The notes: generated by a model not told the origin, from the sequence alone. A stretch of 64,000 bases of DNA from Thalassobacillus devorans (GCF_900176565.1 NZ_FXEH01000004.1:310001-374000); one strand, 5' to 3'. Positions 50,404-59,414 are shown, counted from the first letter of the stretch. Translations and numbers: made by a program.

Positions 50404-51462
50404 TTAATTACTGTATTTATCCTTTAATTTATATATTTTCTTCATTAACTTTGAGCCCACCATCGATTCTGTTTCTTCATAAATCGGACGGAGTCGTTGT
50501 TCCCATGCTTCCTGTTGGGCTTGGGTCAGGTAATCAATCTGCAGGTTCTCTTCCTGCCTCAATTTTCTTGTAGACTCGTCGTTCATTTCAATGGAGTGAC
50601 GTCGCACCCAGTTGGTGGTTTCTGTCATCGCACCTTCAATGATTTCTCTATGTTCATCAGAAAGGTTGTTCCAAAATGCTTCATTAATCAGTACAGCATA
50701 CCCAAGGTAACCATGGTTACTGATAGTCATATAGGACTGATCCTGGAATAATTTCTTTGAAGAGATATTGGAAGCAGTGTTTTCCTGGCCGTTGACGAAG
50801 TCCACTTCGAGATTCCGATATGTCTTATTAAAAGGAAGTTCACTGGTGCTGGCGCCTAATTGTTCGAACTGGGATTCGATGACAGGACTGGGCATGATCC
50901 GGAAATGGAGGCGATGAAAATCCTCGGGATATAGGATCGGGTGGCTGCTGTTGGTCACTTGTTTGTAATCATTATACCAAAAGGTCAATCCTTTGATGCC
51001 ATCCTGTTCAAGGTCACGGAGCAGCGTTTCTCCGATTTCTCCCTCATAGACTTCCTCGACAGCTTGATAGGAAGGGAAAACGAACGGGAGGTCGAGAACC
51101 TGCCATTTTGGAAATCGTTTCGTTAAATTAGAGGTGGCAGGGGCAATCATTTCCACTCGTCCCTCTCTCAGTGCTTCATACTCATTCTGATCACTGTAAA
51201 GCGTGCCATTGGAATGCACCTGAATTTTAATTTCACCATTGGTACGTGATTCTACAAGAGATGCAAATTTTCTGGCTGCCATCCCTTTCGGAGTATTCTC
51301 TGCCACTACATGACTGAATTGGATGACAATCTTATCTTTGATCCCTTCCTGCTCATCATCATATTCCAGATAGCTGGAGGCATTACTCAAATCGAATCCG
51401 AAAAACAGAGCAGTGAAAATTCCGGTGATGATAAAAGCCGTAATCGTGATGACTGTGCGCAA
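50404..51462 (-). CDS. dctB: DctP-family solute-binding protein, probable co-sensor (DctB-like)
   Basis: 352 aa TRAP-type binding protein: hydrophobic N-terminus without a lipobox, then KIVIQFSHVVAENTPKGMAARKFASLVESRTNGEIKIQVHSNGTLYSDQNEYEALREGRVEM and FRIMPSPVIESQFEQLGAS with the ligand-site Arg. No DctQ/DctM permease of its type is nearby. It is divergent from a DctS/DctR-like pair, as Bacillus subtilis DctB helps DctS sense C4-dicarboxylates. TTG start with AGGTGG; the longer frame would overlap the kinase gene in antisense. Confidence 0.82.
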   Translation of the reverse strand: MRTVITITAFIITGIFTALFFGFDLSNASSYLEYDDEQEGIKDKIVIQFSHVVAENTPKGMAARKFASLVESRTNGEIKIQVHSNGTLYSDQNEYEALREGRVEMIAPATSNLTKRFPKWQVLDLPFVFPSYQAVEEVYEGEIGETLLRDLEQDGIKGLTFWYNDYKQVTNSSHPILYPEDFHRLHFRIMPSPVIESQFEQLGASTSELPFNKTYRNLEVDFVNGQENTASNISSKKLFQDQSYMTISNHGYLGYAVLINEAFWNNLSDEHREIIEGAMTETTNWVRRHSIEMNDESTRKLRQEENLQIDYLTQAQQEAWEQRLRPIYEETESMVGSKLMKKIYKLKDKYSN

Positions 51463-51556
51463 TCCTGCCACCTCGCTCGCAATCGTTTTCAATAGTGTAA
51501 CACACCAAAGAATAAATGGTACACTAGGTATAGCCTGATGGGAAGGAAGATTCCTC

Positions 51557-53158
51557 ATGACACTCAAGCATATGCCGATCCGCTGGAAAATCACAATCCT
51601 GTCATTTGGGGTCGTTCTTTTTTCGATTCTGATCGGTGGGATTATTGTAATTGGAAATACGATTGAATCGAAAGAAGATGCGTTGGGAGAACACGCCATG
51701 ATTACCGGGCGTACGGTAGCTAACCTTCCTGATATCAAAGAATATTTGACAGAACCAGCCGGCTGGACAAAAATAAATCCCATTGTAGAACGGATTCGAA
51801 CTGTCAACGATGCGGACTATATTGTTATTTTGAATATGAACCGGATTCGCTATTCCCACCCTGTTGCTGATCAGCTAGGTACTGTTTCATCCGGTAAAGA
51901 TGAAGGTCCTGCCTTTGCGGAACACAGCTATACCGCTAAAGCGCAAGGGGAGATGGGGACGGCTATCCGTGCGTTCGTTCCCATTATGAGTGAGGACCAT
52001 GAACAGATTGGTGTAGCAATTGTAGGCAATATCCTTCCCTCTGTAGGTGAAATATTAAACGATATAAAAAAAGAAATTCTATTTGTTCTTTTTTTAACTG
52101 CCTTATTCGGGGTCATCGGTTCCTGGCTGCTTGCCCGGCATTTGAAAGACCAGACATTTCGACTGGAGCCCTATGAAATTGTACAGCTATTAGTGGAAAG
52201 AACAGCAACTTTCCAGGCAATGAATGAAGGGATAGTTGCGATTGATAAGGACGGAAGCATATCGATTCTGAATGATAAAGCGAAACAAATTCTTGATATA
52301 AAAGGAGACTGGATTGGCGAGCCTATTCAATCTGTTGTCCGTGAGACTAAATTATTAAAAGTATTACAGGAAGGGGCTCCTGTTTATCATGAAGAAATGC
52401 GAGTCGGGGACAAGTTGATTATGAGTACCCGCGTACCTATCCGTGTGGAGAATGAAATCGTAGGTGCTGTCGCAGTTTTCCAGGACCGGACAGAAGCAAC
52501 GAAGCTTGCTGAAGAATTAACGGGTGTAAAAGCCTTTGTCGATGCATTACGGGTACAAAACCATGAACATTTAAATAAGCTTCACACGATTGCAGGTCTG
52601 ATTCAGCTGGACAAAAAGGAGCAGGCGCTGGAATTTGTATTTGACGCTAGTGAAAAACAAGAAGAATTATCCCGGTTTTTGATTACGAATATGAAAGATT
52701 ACAGTATTTCCGGACTTCTGCTCAGTAAGGTGAGTCGTGGGAAAGAAATAGGGATAGAGGTTTCCATTGATGAAACCAGTGAATTAAAAAGCTATCCCCC
52801 GTTACTGGACAAACATGATTTTGTGCTGATTTTAGGAAACTTAATTGAAAATGCCTTTCACTCTTTCCATGGTATCAAACGGGATCAGAAATGGGTGGAT
52901 ATCTCCATCAAACAGGATGATACCATTTGTTCCATAGCAGTAGAGGATAATGGAAAAGGAATTCCAAAAGAGAAAATGAATCATATTTTTGAGAAAGGCT
53001 ACACCACGAAAGGGGAAGGTGGCTCAGGCTATGGTTTGTATCTCGTCCATAAAACAGTGGAAAAAGGCCAGGGAGAAATAGAAGTCATTTCTCAACCAGG
53101 AGAAGGGACGAGCGTTTTGCTGACATTTCCGATGAACTTGAAGGAGGAGAAAGCATGA
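51557..53158 (+). CDS. dctS: Sensor histidine kinase, DctS-like, 533 aa
   Basis: Same architecture as the kinase at 39602: TM1 (about 12-34), PDC sensor with RIRYSHPVADQLG (96-108), TM2 (about 173-194), PAS (about 215-315), phospho-acceptor His336 (QNHEHLNKLHTIAGLIQ) and HATPase (NLIENAFHSF, DNGKGIP, GSGYGLYLV). Next to a DctP-like binding protein and upstream of a TRAP operon, it most likely senses a dicarboxylate. Overlaps the response regulator start by 4 bp. Confidence 0.88.
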   Translation: MTLKHMPIRWKITILSFGVVLFSILIGGIIVIGNTIESKEDALGEHAMITGRTVANLPDIKEYLTEPAGWTKINPIVERIRTVNDADYIVILNMNRIRYSHPVADQLGTVSSGKDEGPAFAEHSYTAKAQGEMGTAIRAFVPIMSEDHEQIGVAIVGNILPSVGEILNDIKKEILFVLFLTALFGVIGSWLLARHLKDQTFRLEPYEIVQLLVERTATFQAMNEGIVAIDKDGSISILNDKAKQILDIKGDWIGEPIQSVVRETKLLKVLQEGAPVYHEEMRVGDKLIMSTRVPIRVENEIVGAVAVFQDRTEATKLAEELTGVKAFVDALRVQNHEHLNKLHTIAGLIQLDKKEQALEFVFDASEKQEELSRFLITNMKDYSISGLLLSKVSRGKEIGIEVSIDETSELKSYPPLLDKHDFVLILGNLIENAFHSFHGIKRDQKWVDISIKQDDTICSIAVEDNGKGIPKEKMNHIFEKGYTTKGEGGSGYGLYLVHKTVEKGQGEIEVISQPGEGTSVLLTFPMNLKEEKA

Positions 53159-53844
53159 CATCACCATTAATAAAAGTTTTGTTGATTGAAGATGATCCGA
53201 TGGTTCAGGAAGTAAACAGGCAGTTCATCGAACGCGTCCCTGGATTTCAAGTGGAAGCAATTGCTTCTGACGGAGAAGAGGGAATGGAGCTCACCAGGAA
53301 AATTAAACCTGACTTGATTGTGTTAGATATTTATATGCCTGAAAAAGATGGGATGGAAACACTGGAACAGCTTCGAGGGGACCAACTGGATATAGATGTC
53401 ATTGTAATTACAGCTGCCAACGATAAAGGAACGATTAAAAAGATGCTGCAGCGAGGCGCGACGGACTATATTGTCAAACCATTCAAGTTCAAGCGCCTGG
53501 AGCAGGCGCTGACTCGCTACCGGGACCTGCATCAACGTTTTTCCGGTGAGGGAGAGCTGGCCCAGAAGCAAATAGATGATGTAATCACCGGTGCCAAACA
53601 GTCACCATCGTCGTCAAAAGAACTTCCGAAAGGTTTGAATGAACAGACGCTGGAGCAGATAATTCTTTTCTTAAGGGAGCAGAAGGAAGCCCTTTCTGCA
53701 GAACAAGTTGCAGATGGGATTGGCATTGCCCGTGTAACAGCTAGAAGGTACCTGGATTATTTGAAGAATATCGGGGAGGTCGTCCTGGATATTCAGTATG
53801 GCGGCGTTGGACGCCCTGTAAATCGATATAAAATTAATCCTTAA
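53155..53844 (+). CDS. dctR: Response regulator, DctR-like, 229 aa
   Basis: Receiver with Asp13/Asp14 and phospho-acceptor Asp58 (IVLDIYMPEKDG), Thr in VITAAND and Lys in YIVKPFKFKRLEQAL, then the C-terminal helix-turn-helix (EALSAEQVADGIGIARVTARRYLDYL). Likely activates the TAXI-TRAP operon that follows, where tandem 9-bp repeats upstream of the promoter are a candidate binding site. AAGGAGG box. Confidence 0.88.
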   Translation: MTSPLIKVLLIEDDPMVQEVNRQFIERVPGFQVEAIASDGEEGMELTRKIKPDLIVLDIYMPEKDGMETLEQLRGDQLDIDVIVITAANDKGTIKKMLQRGATDYIVKPFKFKRLEQALTRYRDLHQRFSGEGELAQKQIDDVITGAKQSPSSSKELPKGLNEQTLEQIILFLREQKEALSAEQVADGIGIARVTARRYLDYLKNIGEVVLDIQYGGVGRPVNRYKINP

Positions 53845-53846
53845 AC

Positions 53847-53885
53847 AGGCTTATCTCATTTGAAATGAGGTGGGCTTTTTTAATA
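53847..53885 (+). terminator. Terminator of dctSR
   Basis: AGGCTTATCTCATTT / AATGAGGTGGGCTT stem with G-U pairs, followed by T-run. Confidence 0.8.
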
Positions 53886-53911
53886 TCATTTTTTAAAACA
53901 TTAATATTGTG

Positions 53912-53943
53912 ACCAAAATGACCAAAATGTCCAATATGGTCAT
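53912..53943 (+). promoter_or_regulatory. Tandem 9-bp repeats, candidate DctR binding site
   Basis: ACCAAAATG, ACCAAAATG and TCCAATATG follow head to tail, and the block is closed by GTCAT, so that ATGACCA and TGGTCAT also form an inverted pair. It lies about 70-100 bases before the TAXI gene, upstream of the cre-like site, where a response regulator would bind. Confidence 0.6.
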
Positions 53944-53961
53944 AATATTCAAAAAATAACA

Positions 53962-53975
53962 TGTAAGCGGTAACA
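53962..53975 (+). promoter_or_regulatory. cre site before the TAXI-TRAP operon
   Basis: TGTAAGCGGTAACA, a near-perfect catabolite-responsive element; suggests CcpA repression of the transporter when better carbon is available. Confidence 0.7.
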
Positions 53976-54011
53976 TGTAATTAGTTTATATTTCGAAATG
54001 GGGGTTTTTAT

Positions 54012-55010
54012 ATGATAAAGCGATTATCATTTATTTTTACGTTAGCCATTGTCATGCTGCTTGCTGCTTGCGGTGGTAATGATGAAGCAGGTGGTTCTGA
54101 AGGAGGATCCGGTGGTTCTGGTGACCAATCGATTGTATTTGGTACAGGTGGTACATCTGGAACCTATTATCCGATCGGCGGGGCATTGAAGCCTATTTTT
54201 GAAGAGAGTGATCAAATTGGCAATGTTACGGTGGAGTCCACTGGTGCTTCTGTCGCTAATATTCAGAACATTCAGGATGGATTGAACCAGATGGCAATTA
54301 TCATGAGTGATGTAGGCTATGATGCGATCGAAGGTACTGGGCAATTCGATGGTGGCTCTGTTGATGTACAAGCAATGGCTGGTATGTATCAGAATGTTGT
54401 CCAAGTAGTTGCTTTGAAAGATAGCGGGATTGAATCCATCGAAGATTTAGAAGGTAAAAAAGTCGGTGTTGGTAAGGTGGGTTCCGGAGTAGAACAAAGT
54501 GCGAAGAAAGTATTAGAGTCTGTGGAACTGACTTACGACGATTTATCTAAAGTGACGCATACCGGCTACGCTGACAGTGTACAGGAAATGAAAAACGGAA
54601 ATCTGGATGCGGCATTCTTTACATCCGGAGTACCAAACAGTAATATCACTGATTTGATGCAGCAGACGGACATTAACTTTGTAGAAATCAAAGGGGATAC
54701 AGCTGAAAAACTGATGGAGAAATATCCATTCTATAAAGAATATACGATTGAAGCAGGCAACGAAGCTCAATATGAGTTAGAGAATAAAGTAGAGACAGTA
54801 GGTATTCAAAACATGATTATCGTTTCTCCTGATTTAAGCGAAGATGTCGTCTATGACATGACAAAACGATATTACGAATATCTGGGAACAGATGAAGTTG
54901 CAGTCGGAGCACTTAAGCAATTAGACCGTGATGAAATTGCTAAAGACTTAATTGCACCTCTCCATCCGGGAGCAGAGAAATTTTATGAAGAACAAGGAAT
55001 TCTGGAGTAA
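54012..55010 (+). CDS. TAXI-family TRAP transporter solute-binding lipoprotein
   Basis: Lipobox LLAAC (Cys20), a Gly/Ser-rich linker (about 22-38), then the TAXI fold: IVFGTGGTSGTYYPIGGALKPIFEES (with the TAXI-type GGTxGxYYPxG motif) and NGNLDAAFFTSGVPNSNI. 332 aa. It binds the substrate (often glutamate, 2-oxoglutarate or dicarboxylates in this group) for the fused permease two genes downstream. A terminator-like hairpin directly follows. Confidence 0.92.
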   Translation: MIKRLSFIFTLAIVMLLAACGGNDEAGGSEGGSGGSGDQSIVFGTGGTSGTYYPIGGALKPIFEESDQIGNVTVESTGASVANIQNIQDGLNQMAIIMSDVGYDAIEGTGQFDGGSVDVQAMAGMYQNVVQVVALKDSGIESIEDLEGKKVGVGKVGSGVEQSAKKVLESVELTYDDLSKVTHTGYADSVQEMKNGNLDAAFFTSGVPNSNITDLMQQTDINFVEIKGDTAEKLMEKYPFYKEYTIEAGNEAQYELENKVETVGIQNMIIVSPDLSEDVVYDMTKRYYEYLGTDEVAVGALKQLDRDEIAKDLIAPLHPGAEKFYEEQGILE

Positions 55011-55012
55011 GC

Positions 55013-55043
55013 AAAAAGGGCATCGATTTGGTGCCCTTTTTAA
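55013..55043 (+). terminator. Intercistronic terminator-like hairpin
   Basis: 10-bp stem AAAAAGGGCA / TGCCCTTTTT. Placed between binding protein and permease genes; partial read-through would set a surplus of binding protein. Confidence 0.8.
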
Positions 55044-55052
55044 AATAGGCAC

Positions 55053-55541
55053 ATGAAACGAATCATTCTTTTTCTTGCTGCTTGCATTATCCTCCTGCTT
55101 CCGGTGATGGTGTTCTACACGATTCCTGTACTTAAAGTTTCTGGAGAGGATGAGATGGAAAAGGTGCTATATCTTCAGCAGGAGAATGACTTTTCGATTC
55201 GGTGGACACATTCTGTTGAAAATGAGGAATGGGAAGAGTTCTTTAAAGTGGAAGAAGGTCAAATTGTCCTTGACTCGACAAGGTTCAAAACATTTGGGGC
55301 CGGGGTGCCAAGTGATACTGGTGAGGATACATTTATTAAAGACGGCTGGGTTTACATGACAGACATTCATCAGCCGATTGGCATGGAAATGGTGACGAGA
55401 ACAGGAAAAACAACGGATCATCGTGTCATACGTGGAGACGAGGTCTGGCAGATGAGAGCTTCTCACTCCTATCGTTTCACAGTGGAAGAAGCAAATTTGC
55501 TCCATGCCATCGGTTATTATATAGCTACTAGAATGAGGTGA
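55053..55541 (+). CDS. DUF1850 domain protein, 162 aa
   Basis: One N-terminal membrane helix and an extracytoplasmic domain with FSIRWTHSVENEEWEEFFKVEEGQIVLDSTRFKTFGAGVPSD, the DUF1850 hallmark. DUF1850 proteins accompany TAXI-TRAP systems and are thought to be accessory parts. The ribosome binding site is weak and close behind a terminator, which predicts low expression. Confidence 0.85.
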   Translation: MKRIILFLAACIILLLPVMVFYTIPVLKVSGEDEMEKVLYLQQENDFSIRWTHSVENEEWEEFFKVEEGQIVLDSTRFKTFGAGVPSDTGEDTFIKDGWVYMTDIHQPIGMEMVTRTGKTTDHRVIRGDEVWQMRASHSYRFTVEEANLLHAIGYYIATRMR

Positions 55542-55545
55542 GCGT

Positions 55546-57717
55546 ATGGGGAAGAAACAGAAAAAATCAGCAGAAGATTATGACCGCGAAAGTACAGTAA
55601 GGACAGGTATCACAAAGCCGATAGCACTCGTAATTTCTATTTTGGCAATTTCCTTATCACTGTTCCATTTATATACCTCCTATGCTGGATCGCTTGTTGA
55701 TATCAAGCAGCGGAGTATTCACTTATACACATTGATGACACTTGGTTTCTTACTATATCCATTTGTTCGCAGAAAAGGAAAACCGGCCAAATCGGTTCCT
55801 TTCTATGATTATTTCACTGCTGCACTGTCACTCGGTGTCGGTATTTATATGTTTTTTACTGCAGAACGTATTATAGAATCGGGTGGACGTATCAATGATA
55901 CGGATTTCTATATTGGATTGCTTATCCTATTTTTATTATTCGATATTACGCGCAGGGTAACAGGGTGGGGCCTGTCTTTATTAGCGCTCGGTTTCCTCAT
56001 TTATGGGTTCTATGTAAAACTCTCGATTTATCCAGAATTGACATCCCCTGTCGTTTTAAGTGTATCGAAGCAAATCATCGGACAACTCGTTTTTATTACG
56101 GAAGGGGTTCTTGGTACAGCGATTGGTGTATCAGCCAGTTACATCATCTTATTTATACTATTCGGGGCATTTTTAGGACGATCCGGAATGGGTCAGTTGT
56201 TCAATGATCTCGCCTTAGCTGTTGCGGGACATACCAAAGGTGGTCCGGCAAAAGTCGCTGTCATCTCCAGTGGGTTTCTTGGTTCGATCAATGGTTCCGC
56301 AATCGCAAACGTAGTAACAACGGGTGCGTTTACAATTCCGTTGATGAAGAAGATTGGTTATAAAAAGAATTTCGCTGGTGCCGTGGAATCGGCAGCTAGT
56401 GTCGGTGGACAGATTCTCCCGCCAATCATGGGAGCAGCCGCCTTTATCATGGCGGAAAACCTGAACGTAGCTTATACCAAAATCATTCTGGCTGGTATCA
56501 TTCCGGCACTGCTATTCTATGTCGGAATATTACTGCAAGTCCATTTCCGAGCTTCAAAGCGCGGGCTGCAGGGGATGCCAAAAAGTGAACTGCCAAGGTT
56601 GAAAGCAGTCATTGCCAAACGCGGGCATTTAATCATACCGATGATGATTTTGTTGTACCTGTTGTTTTCAGGAAAGACACCATTTTATGCGGCTTTCTGG
56701 TCCATCATCGCAACCGTGGTGATTGCCGGTTCGAAGCAGATGGTACCAATTATAACTGGTATTTCCTTGTTCCTGATTTTTCAGCCGCAGCTGTCTGCCC
56801 TTTTCAGTGGCGGAGCTATGCCGAAGGTGCGCAGTGATTGGTGGGAATTACTCTTGATTATTGGTATTCCTTTGGCTATCAATCTATGGAGAAAATGGCT
56901 GAAGCTTGAAGCTGATGAAGTAGGTGTGAAAGACACGCTTAAAGCTTTGGAAGATGGAGCAAGAACCACGGTCCCTGTTGCGATTGCCTGTGGGGCTGTC
57001 GGTATTGTTGTAGGTATTGCCTCTTTGACAGGGGTGGCGTTGGAAATTGCCAACAGCATCGTCAATATCGGTAGTGCTGTGAACAGTCCATTAATCCAGC
57101 TGATCATCACCTTGTTCCTGACAATGATCACTTCTATTATTCTTGGAATGGGTCTGCCTAGTATTCCAACGTATATCATTACCAGTACGATGGCAGCACC
57201 AATCCTGTTACAGCTTCCGTTGTACAGGGAACTTGCAGGGTCTACGGAAACTGCTACATTCGTTGCTCATATGTTTGTGTTCTATTTTGGTATTTTTGCT
57301 AATATTACACCGCCTGTCGCGCTGGCCGCATTCGCAGGGGCCGGGATAGCAGGAGGAAATCCGAATCAGACTGGATTCCAGGCGATGAAACTTGCGATTG
57401 CCGGGTTCATCGTACCATTCATGTTCGTGTTCTCGCATGAAATGCTAATGATCGATGCTAACTTTATGAATATTATTGTCATCACCATCACATCGTTAAT
57501 CGGAGTATTCTTATTATCGATCATGACGGAAGGTTACTTTATGGAAGAGGTACCGGGTTGGCTCAGGGCGGTATCCGGTGCAGCTGCACTGCTATTGATT
57601 TACCCTGGCATCTGGACAGATTTGATTGGTTTAATCGTATTCTCATACGTACTATTTACCAATTTTAAAAACACACCAAATCTGCCATCGAACCAGACGG
57701 CAGAAGCAGGCAAATAG
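55546..57717 (+). CDS. TRAP transporter fused permease (4TM/12TM), 723 aa
   Basis: DctQ-like and DctM-like parts in one chain, as usual for TAXI systems. The DctM section shows FLGRSGMGQLFNDLALAVAGHTKGGPAKVAVISSGFLGSINGSAIANVVTTGAFTIPLMKKIGY and ILGMGLPSIPTYIITSTMAAPILL. It imports the ligand with a sodium or proton gradient. GAGGTGA box; 4 nt after the DUF1850 gene. Confidence 0.93.
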   Translation: MGKKQKKSAEDYDRESTVRTGITKPIALVISILAISLSLFHLYTSYAGSLVDIKQRSIHLYTLMTLGFLLYPFVRRKGKPAKSVPFYDYFTAALSLGVGIYMFFTAERIIESGGRINDTDFYIGLLILFLLFDITRRVTGWGLSLLALGFLIYGFYVKLSIYPELTSPVVLSVSKQIIGQLVFITEGVLGTAIGVSASYIILFILFGAFLGRSGMGQLFNDLALAVAGHTKGGPAKVAVISSGFLGSINGSAIANVVTTGAFTIPLMKKIGYKKNFAGAVESAASVGGQILPPIMGAAAFIMAENLNVAYTKIILAGIIPALLFYVGILLQVHFRASKRGLQGMPKSELPRLKAVIAKRGHLIIPMMILLYLLFSGKTPFYAAFWSIIATVVIAGSKQMVPIITGISLFLIFQPQLSALFSGGAMPKVRSDWWELLLIIGIPLAINLWRKWLKLEADEVGVKDTLKALEDGARTTVPVAIACGAVGIVVGIASLTGVALEIANSIVNIGSAVNSPLIQLIITLFLTMITSIILGMGLPSIPTYIITSTMAAPILLQLPLYRELAGSTETATFVAHMFVFYFGIFANITPPVALAAFAGAGIAGGNPNQTGFQAMKLAIAGFIVPFMFVFSHEMLMIDANFMNIIVITITSLIGVFLLSIMTEGYFMEEVPGWLRAVSGAAALLLIYPGIWTDLIGLIVFSYVLFTNFKNTPNLPSNQTAEAGK

Positions 57718-57728
57718 GGGGGAAGGTT

Positions 57729-58607
57729 ATGCGATTAGCAACAATCAATCATGGCGGCATAGAAGTCGCTGCTATTGTGGATGGTGAGCGTCTGCTCACT
57801 ATCCAATCTCTCAATGATGTGCTGGGTACAGATTGGCCTATAGGTCTATTTGATTTGATTGAGGAAGGAAAACTATTGTCCTTAATAGATTGGTGGAAGG
57901 ATAAAAGTGCAGATGAACTCGAGAAAATCAGCCCTCATTATCTGGCAAGTGATGAGGCTGTCTATCGACCACTTTATCGGTATCCGAGAAAAATTTGGGG
58001 AATAGGGCTTAACTACGTCGATCATGCTTCTGACCTGAAGGAAATAGCTCCAAGTTCAGAGCCGGCAAGCTTTATGAAACCAGCAACCACAATTATCGGT
58101 CACAACGATACCATCCAGTTACCTTTACAGTCAGAGCGTACAACAGCGGAAGCAGAATTAGGAGTGATCATCAGGAAGGAATGTAAAAATATTTCCGAGT
58201 CAGAAGCGGAAGAGGTTATTGCCGGTTATACGACCATCATTGATATGACCGCAGAGGACATTCTCCAGCGTAATCCCCGTTATTTGACGCGCTCGAAAAG
58301 TTTCGATACTTTTTTCAGTTTCGGCCCAGAATTTGTTACTACGGATGAAGTGGACGATTTGTTTGATTTAGAAGTAGCAACAATCATTAATGGCGAATGC
58401 CATCGAAAAAACTTCGTAAGCAATATGACTTTTAATCCTTATTATCTCGTGGCTTTTCATTCCCAAGTGATGACACTACAGCCAGGTGACATCATTTCCA
58501 CAGGGACTCCTGGAGCGGTGGTTATCCGCGATGGAGATGTGATTGAATGCGAGATTGATGGATTCTGCAAACTAAAAAATAATGTAGTAGACTTGAAGAA
58601 ACGATAG
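57729..58607 (+). CDS. Fumarylacetoacetate hydrolase (FAH) family protein, 292 aa
   Basis: C-terminal FAH domain: KIWGIGLNYVDHASDL, SFMKPATTIIGHNDTIQLP, the metal-ligand stretch TAEAELGVIIRKE, MTAEDILQRNPRYLTRSKSFDTFFSFGPEFV and PGDIISTGTPGAVVIRDGD. Family members cleave or decarboxylate 2-oxo or acylpyruvate-type acids with Mg2+. The N-terminal about 70 residues are a short cap domain. Co-transcribed with the TAXI-TRAP transporter, so it probably processes the imported acid. Confidence 0.87.
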   Translation: MRLATINHGGIEVAAIVDGERLLTIQSLNDVLGTDWPIGLFDLIEEGKLLSLIDWWKDKSADELEKISPHYLASDEAVYRPLYRYPRKIWGIGLNYVDHASDLKEIAPSSEPASFMKPATTIIGHNDTIQLPLQSERTTAEAELGVIIRKECKNISESEAEEVIAGYTTIIDMTAEDILQRNPRYLTRSKSFDTFFSFGPEFVTTDEVDDLFDLEVATIINGECHRKNFVSNMTFNPYYLVAFHSQVMTLQPGDIISTGTPGAVVIRDGDVIECEIDGFCKLKNNVVDLKKR

Positions 58608-58622
58608 GAAAGGGTGTAGGAT

Positions 58623-59414
58623 TTGGACTTTCAATTACAAGGAAAATCAGTGATTGTGACTGCTTCAAGTAAAGGCTTGGGTAAAGCGACAGCACTGGAG
58701 TTCGCAAAAGAAGGAGCCCATGTATTAATTTCCAGCAGGAATGAAGAAGAACTACAGGCCGCTAAAAAAGAGATTCAGGAAGTTAGTGGGAATAGCCATG
58801 TAGATTATGGTGTCTGTGATGTCACTGATGCATCTCAAATTAAACAACTGATTCAAAAAGCGGTGGATTGGAACGGGACTGTAGATGTGTTGGTCAACAA
58901 TGCCGGTGGCCCGCCAGCAGGCACCTTTGATAAGTTTACGGATGAAGACTGGCAGGGGGCATTTGAGTTAAACCTGCTGAGCTTTGTCCGGACCGTACGT
59001 GAAGTACTTCCTTCAATGCGGGAGCAGCAAAGCGGAAGAATCGTCAATATCGCTTCGTCTTCGATCAAACAGACATTGGATAACCTGATTTTGTCCAATA
59101 CATTTCGTGCCGGCATCGTTGGTCTATCGAAATCACTATCCCAGGAGCTGGCTGGTGATAATATCTTAATCAATACGGTAGGTCCAGGGAGAATTGCAAC
59201 CGATAGAGTTGCCCAGTTGGATGAAAAAAGAGCAGAAAAGCTGGGAGTTACAGCTGAGGAAGTGAAGCAGCAAACGGAACAGTCGATCCCGATCGGCCGC
59301 TATGGGGAACCGGAGGAATTCGCAAGAGCAATCGTATTTCTGGCTTCCGGAGCGAATACTTATTTGACTGGGCAGTCACTTGTAGTCGATGGCGGACTGG
59401 TAAAAGCACTTTAA
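58623..59414 (+). CDS. SDR-family protein with altered catalytic motif, 263 aa
   Basis: Cofactor motif TASSKGLGKA (13-22) and NNAGG are normal. After Ser-rich IVNIASSSIKQTLDNLILSNTFRAGIVGLSKSL the usual YxxxK is absent: the Tyr site is occupied in LSNTFRAGIVG. A recognised divergent SDR group shares this LSNxxRxGxxGL pattern and may use other residues. TTG start with AAAGGGTG. Last gene of the TRAP operon. Activity uncertain. Confidence 0.85.
   Translation: MDFQLQGKSVIVTASSKGLGKATALEFAKEGAHVLISSRNEEELQAAKKEIQEVSGNSHVDYGVCDVTDASQIKQLIQKAVDWNGTVDVLVNNAGGPPAGTFDKFTDEDWQGAFELNLLSFVRTVREVLPSMREQQSGRIVNIASSSIKQTLDNLILSNTFRAGIVGLSKSLSQELAGDNILINTVGPGRIATDRVAQLDEKRAEKLGVTAEEVKQQTEQSIPIGRYGEPEEFARAIVFLASGANTYLTGQSLVVDGGLVKAL

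Noticed and set aside
51463-51807. N-terminal extension of the DctP-like protein (115 more codons)
   Set aside because: It would be antisense to the start of the kinase gene and passes the proper AGGTGG-TTG start; the extension has no signal or domain content.
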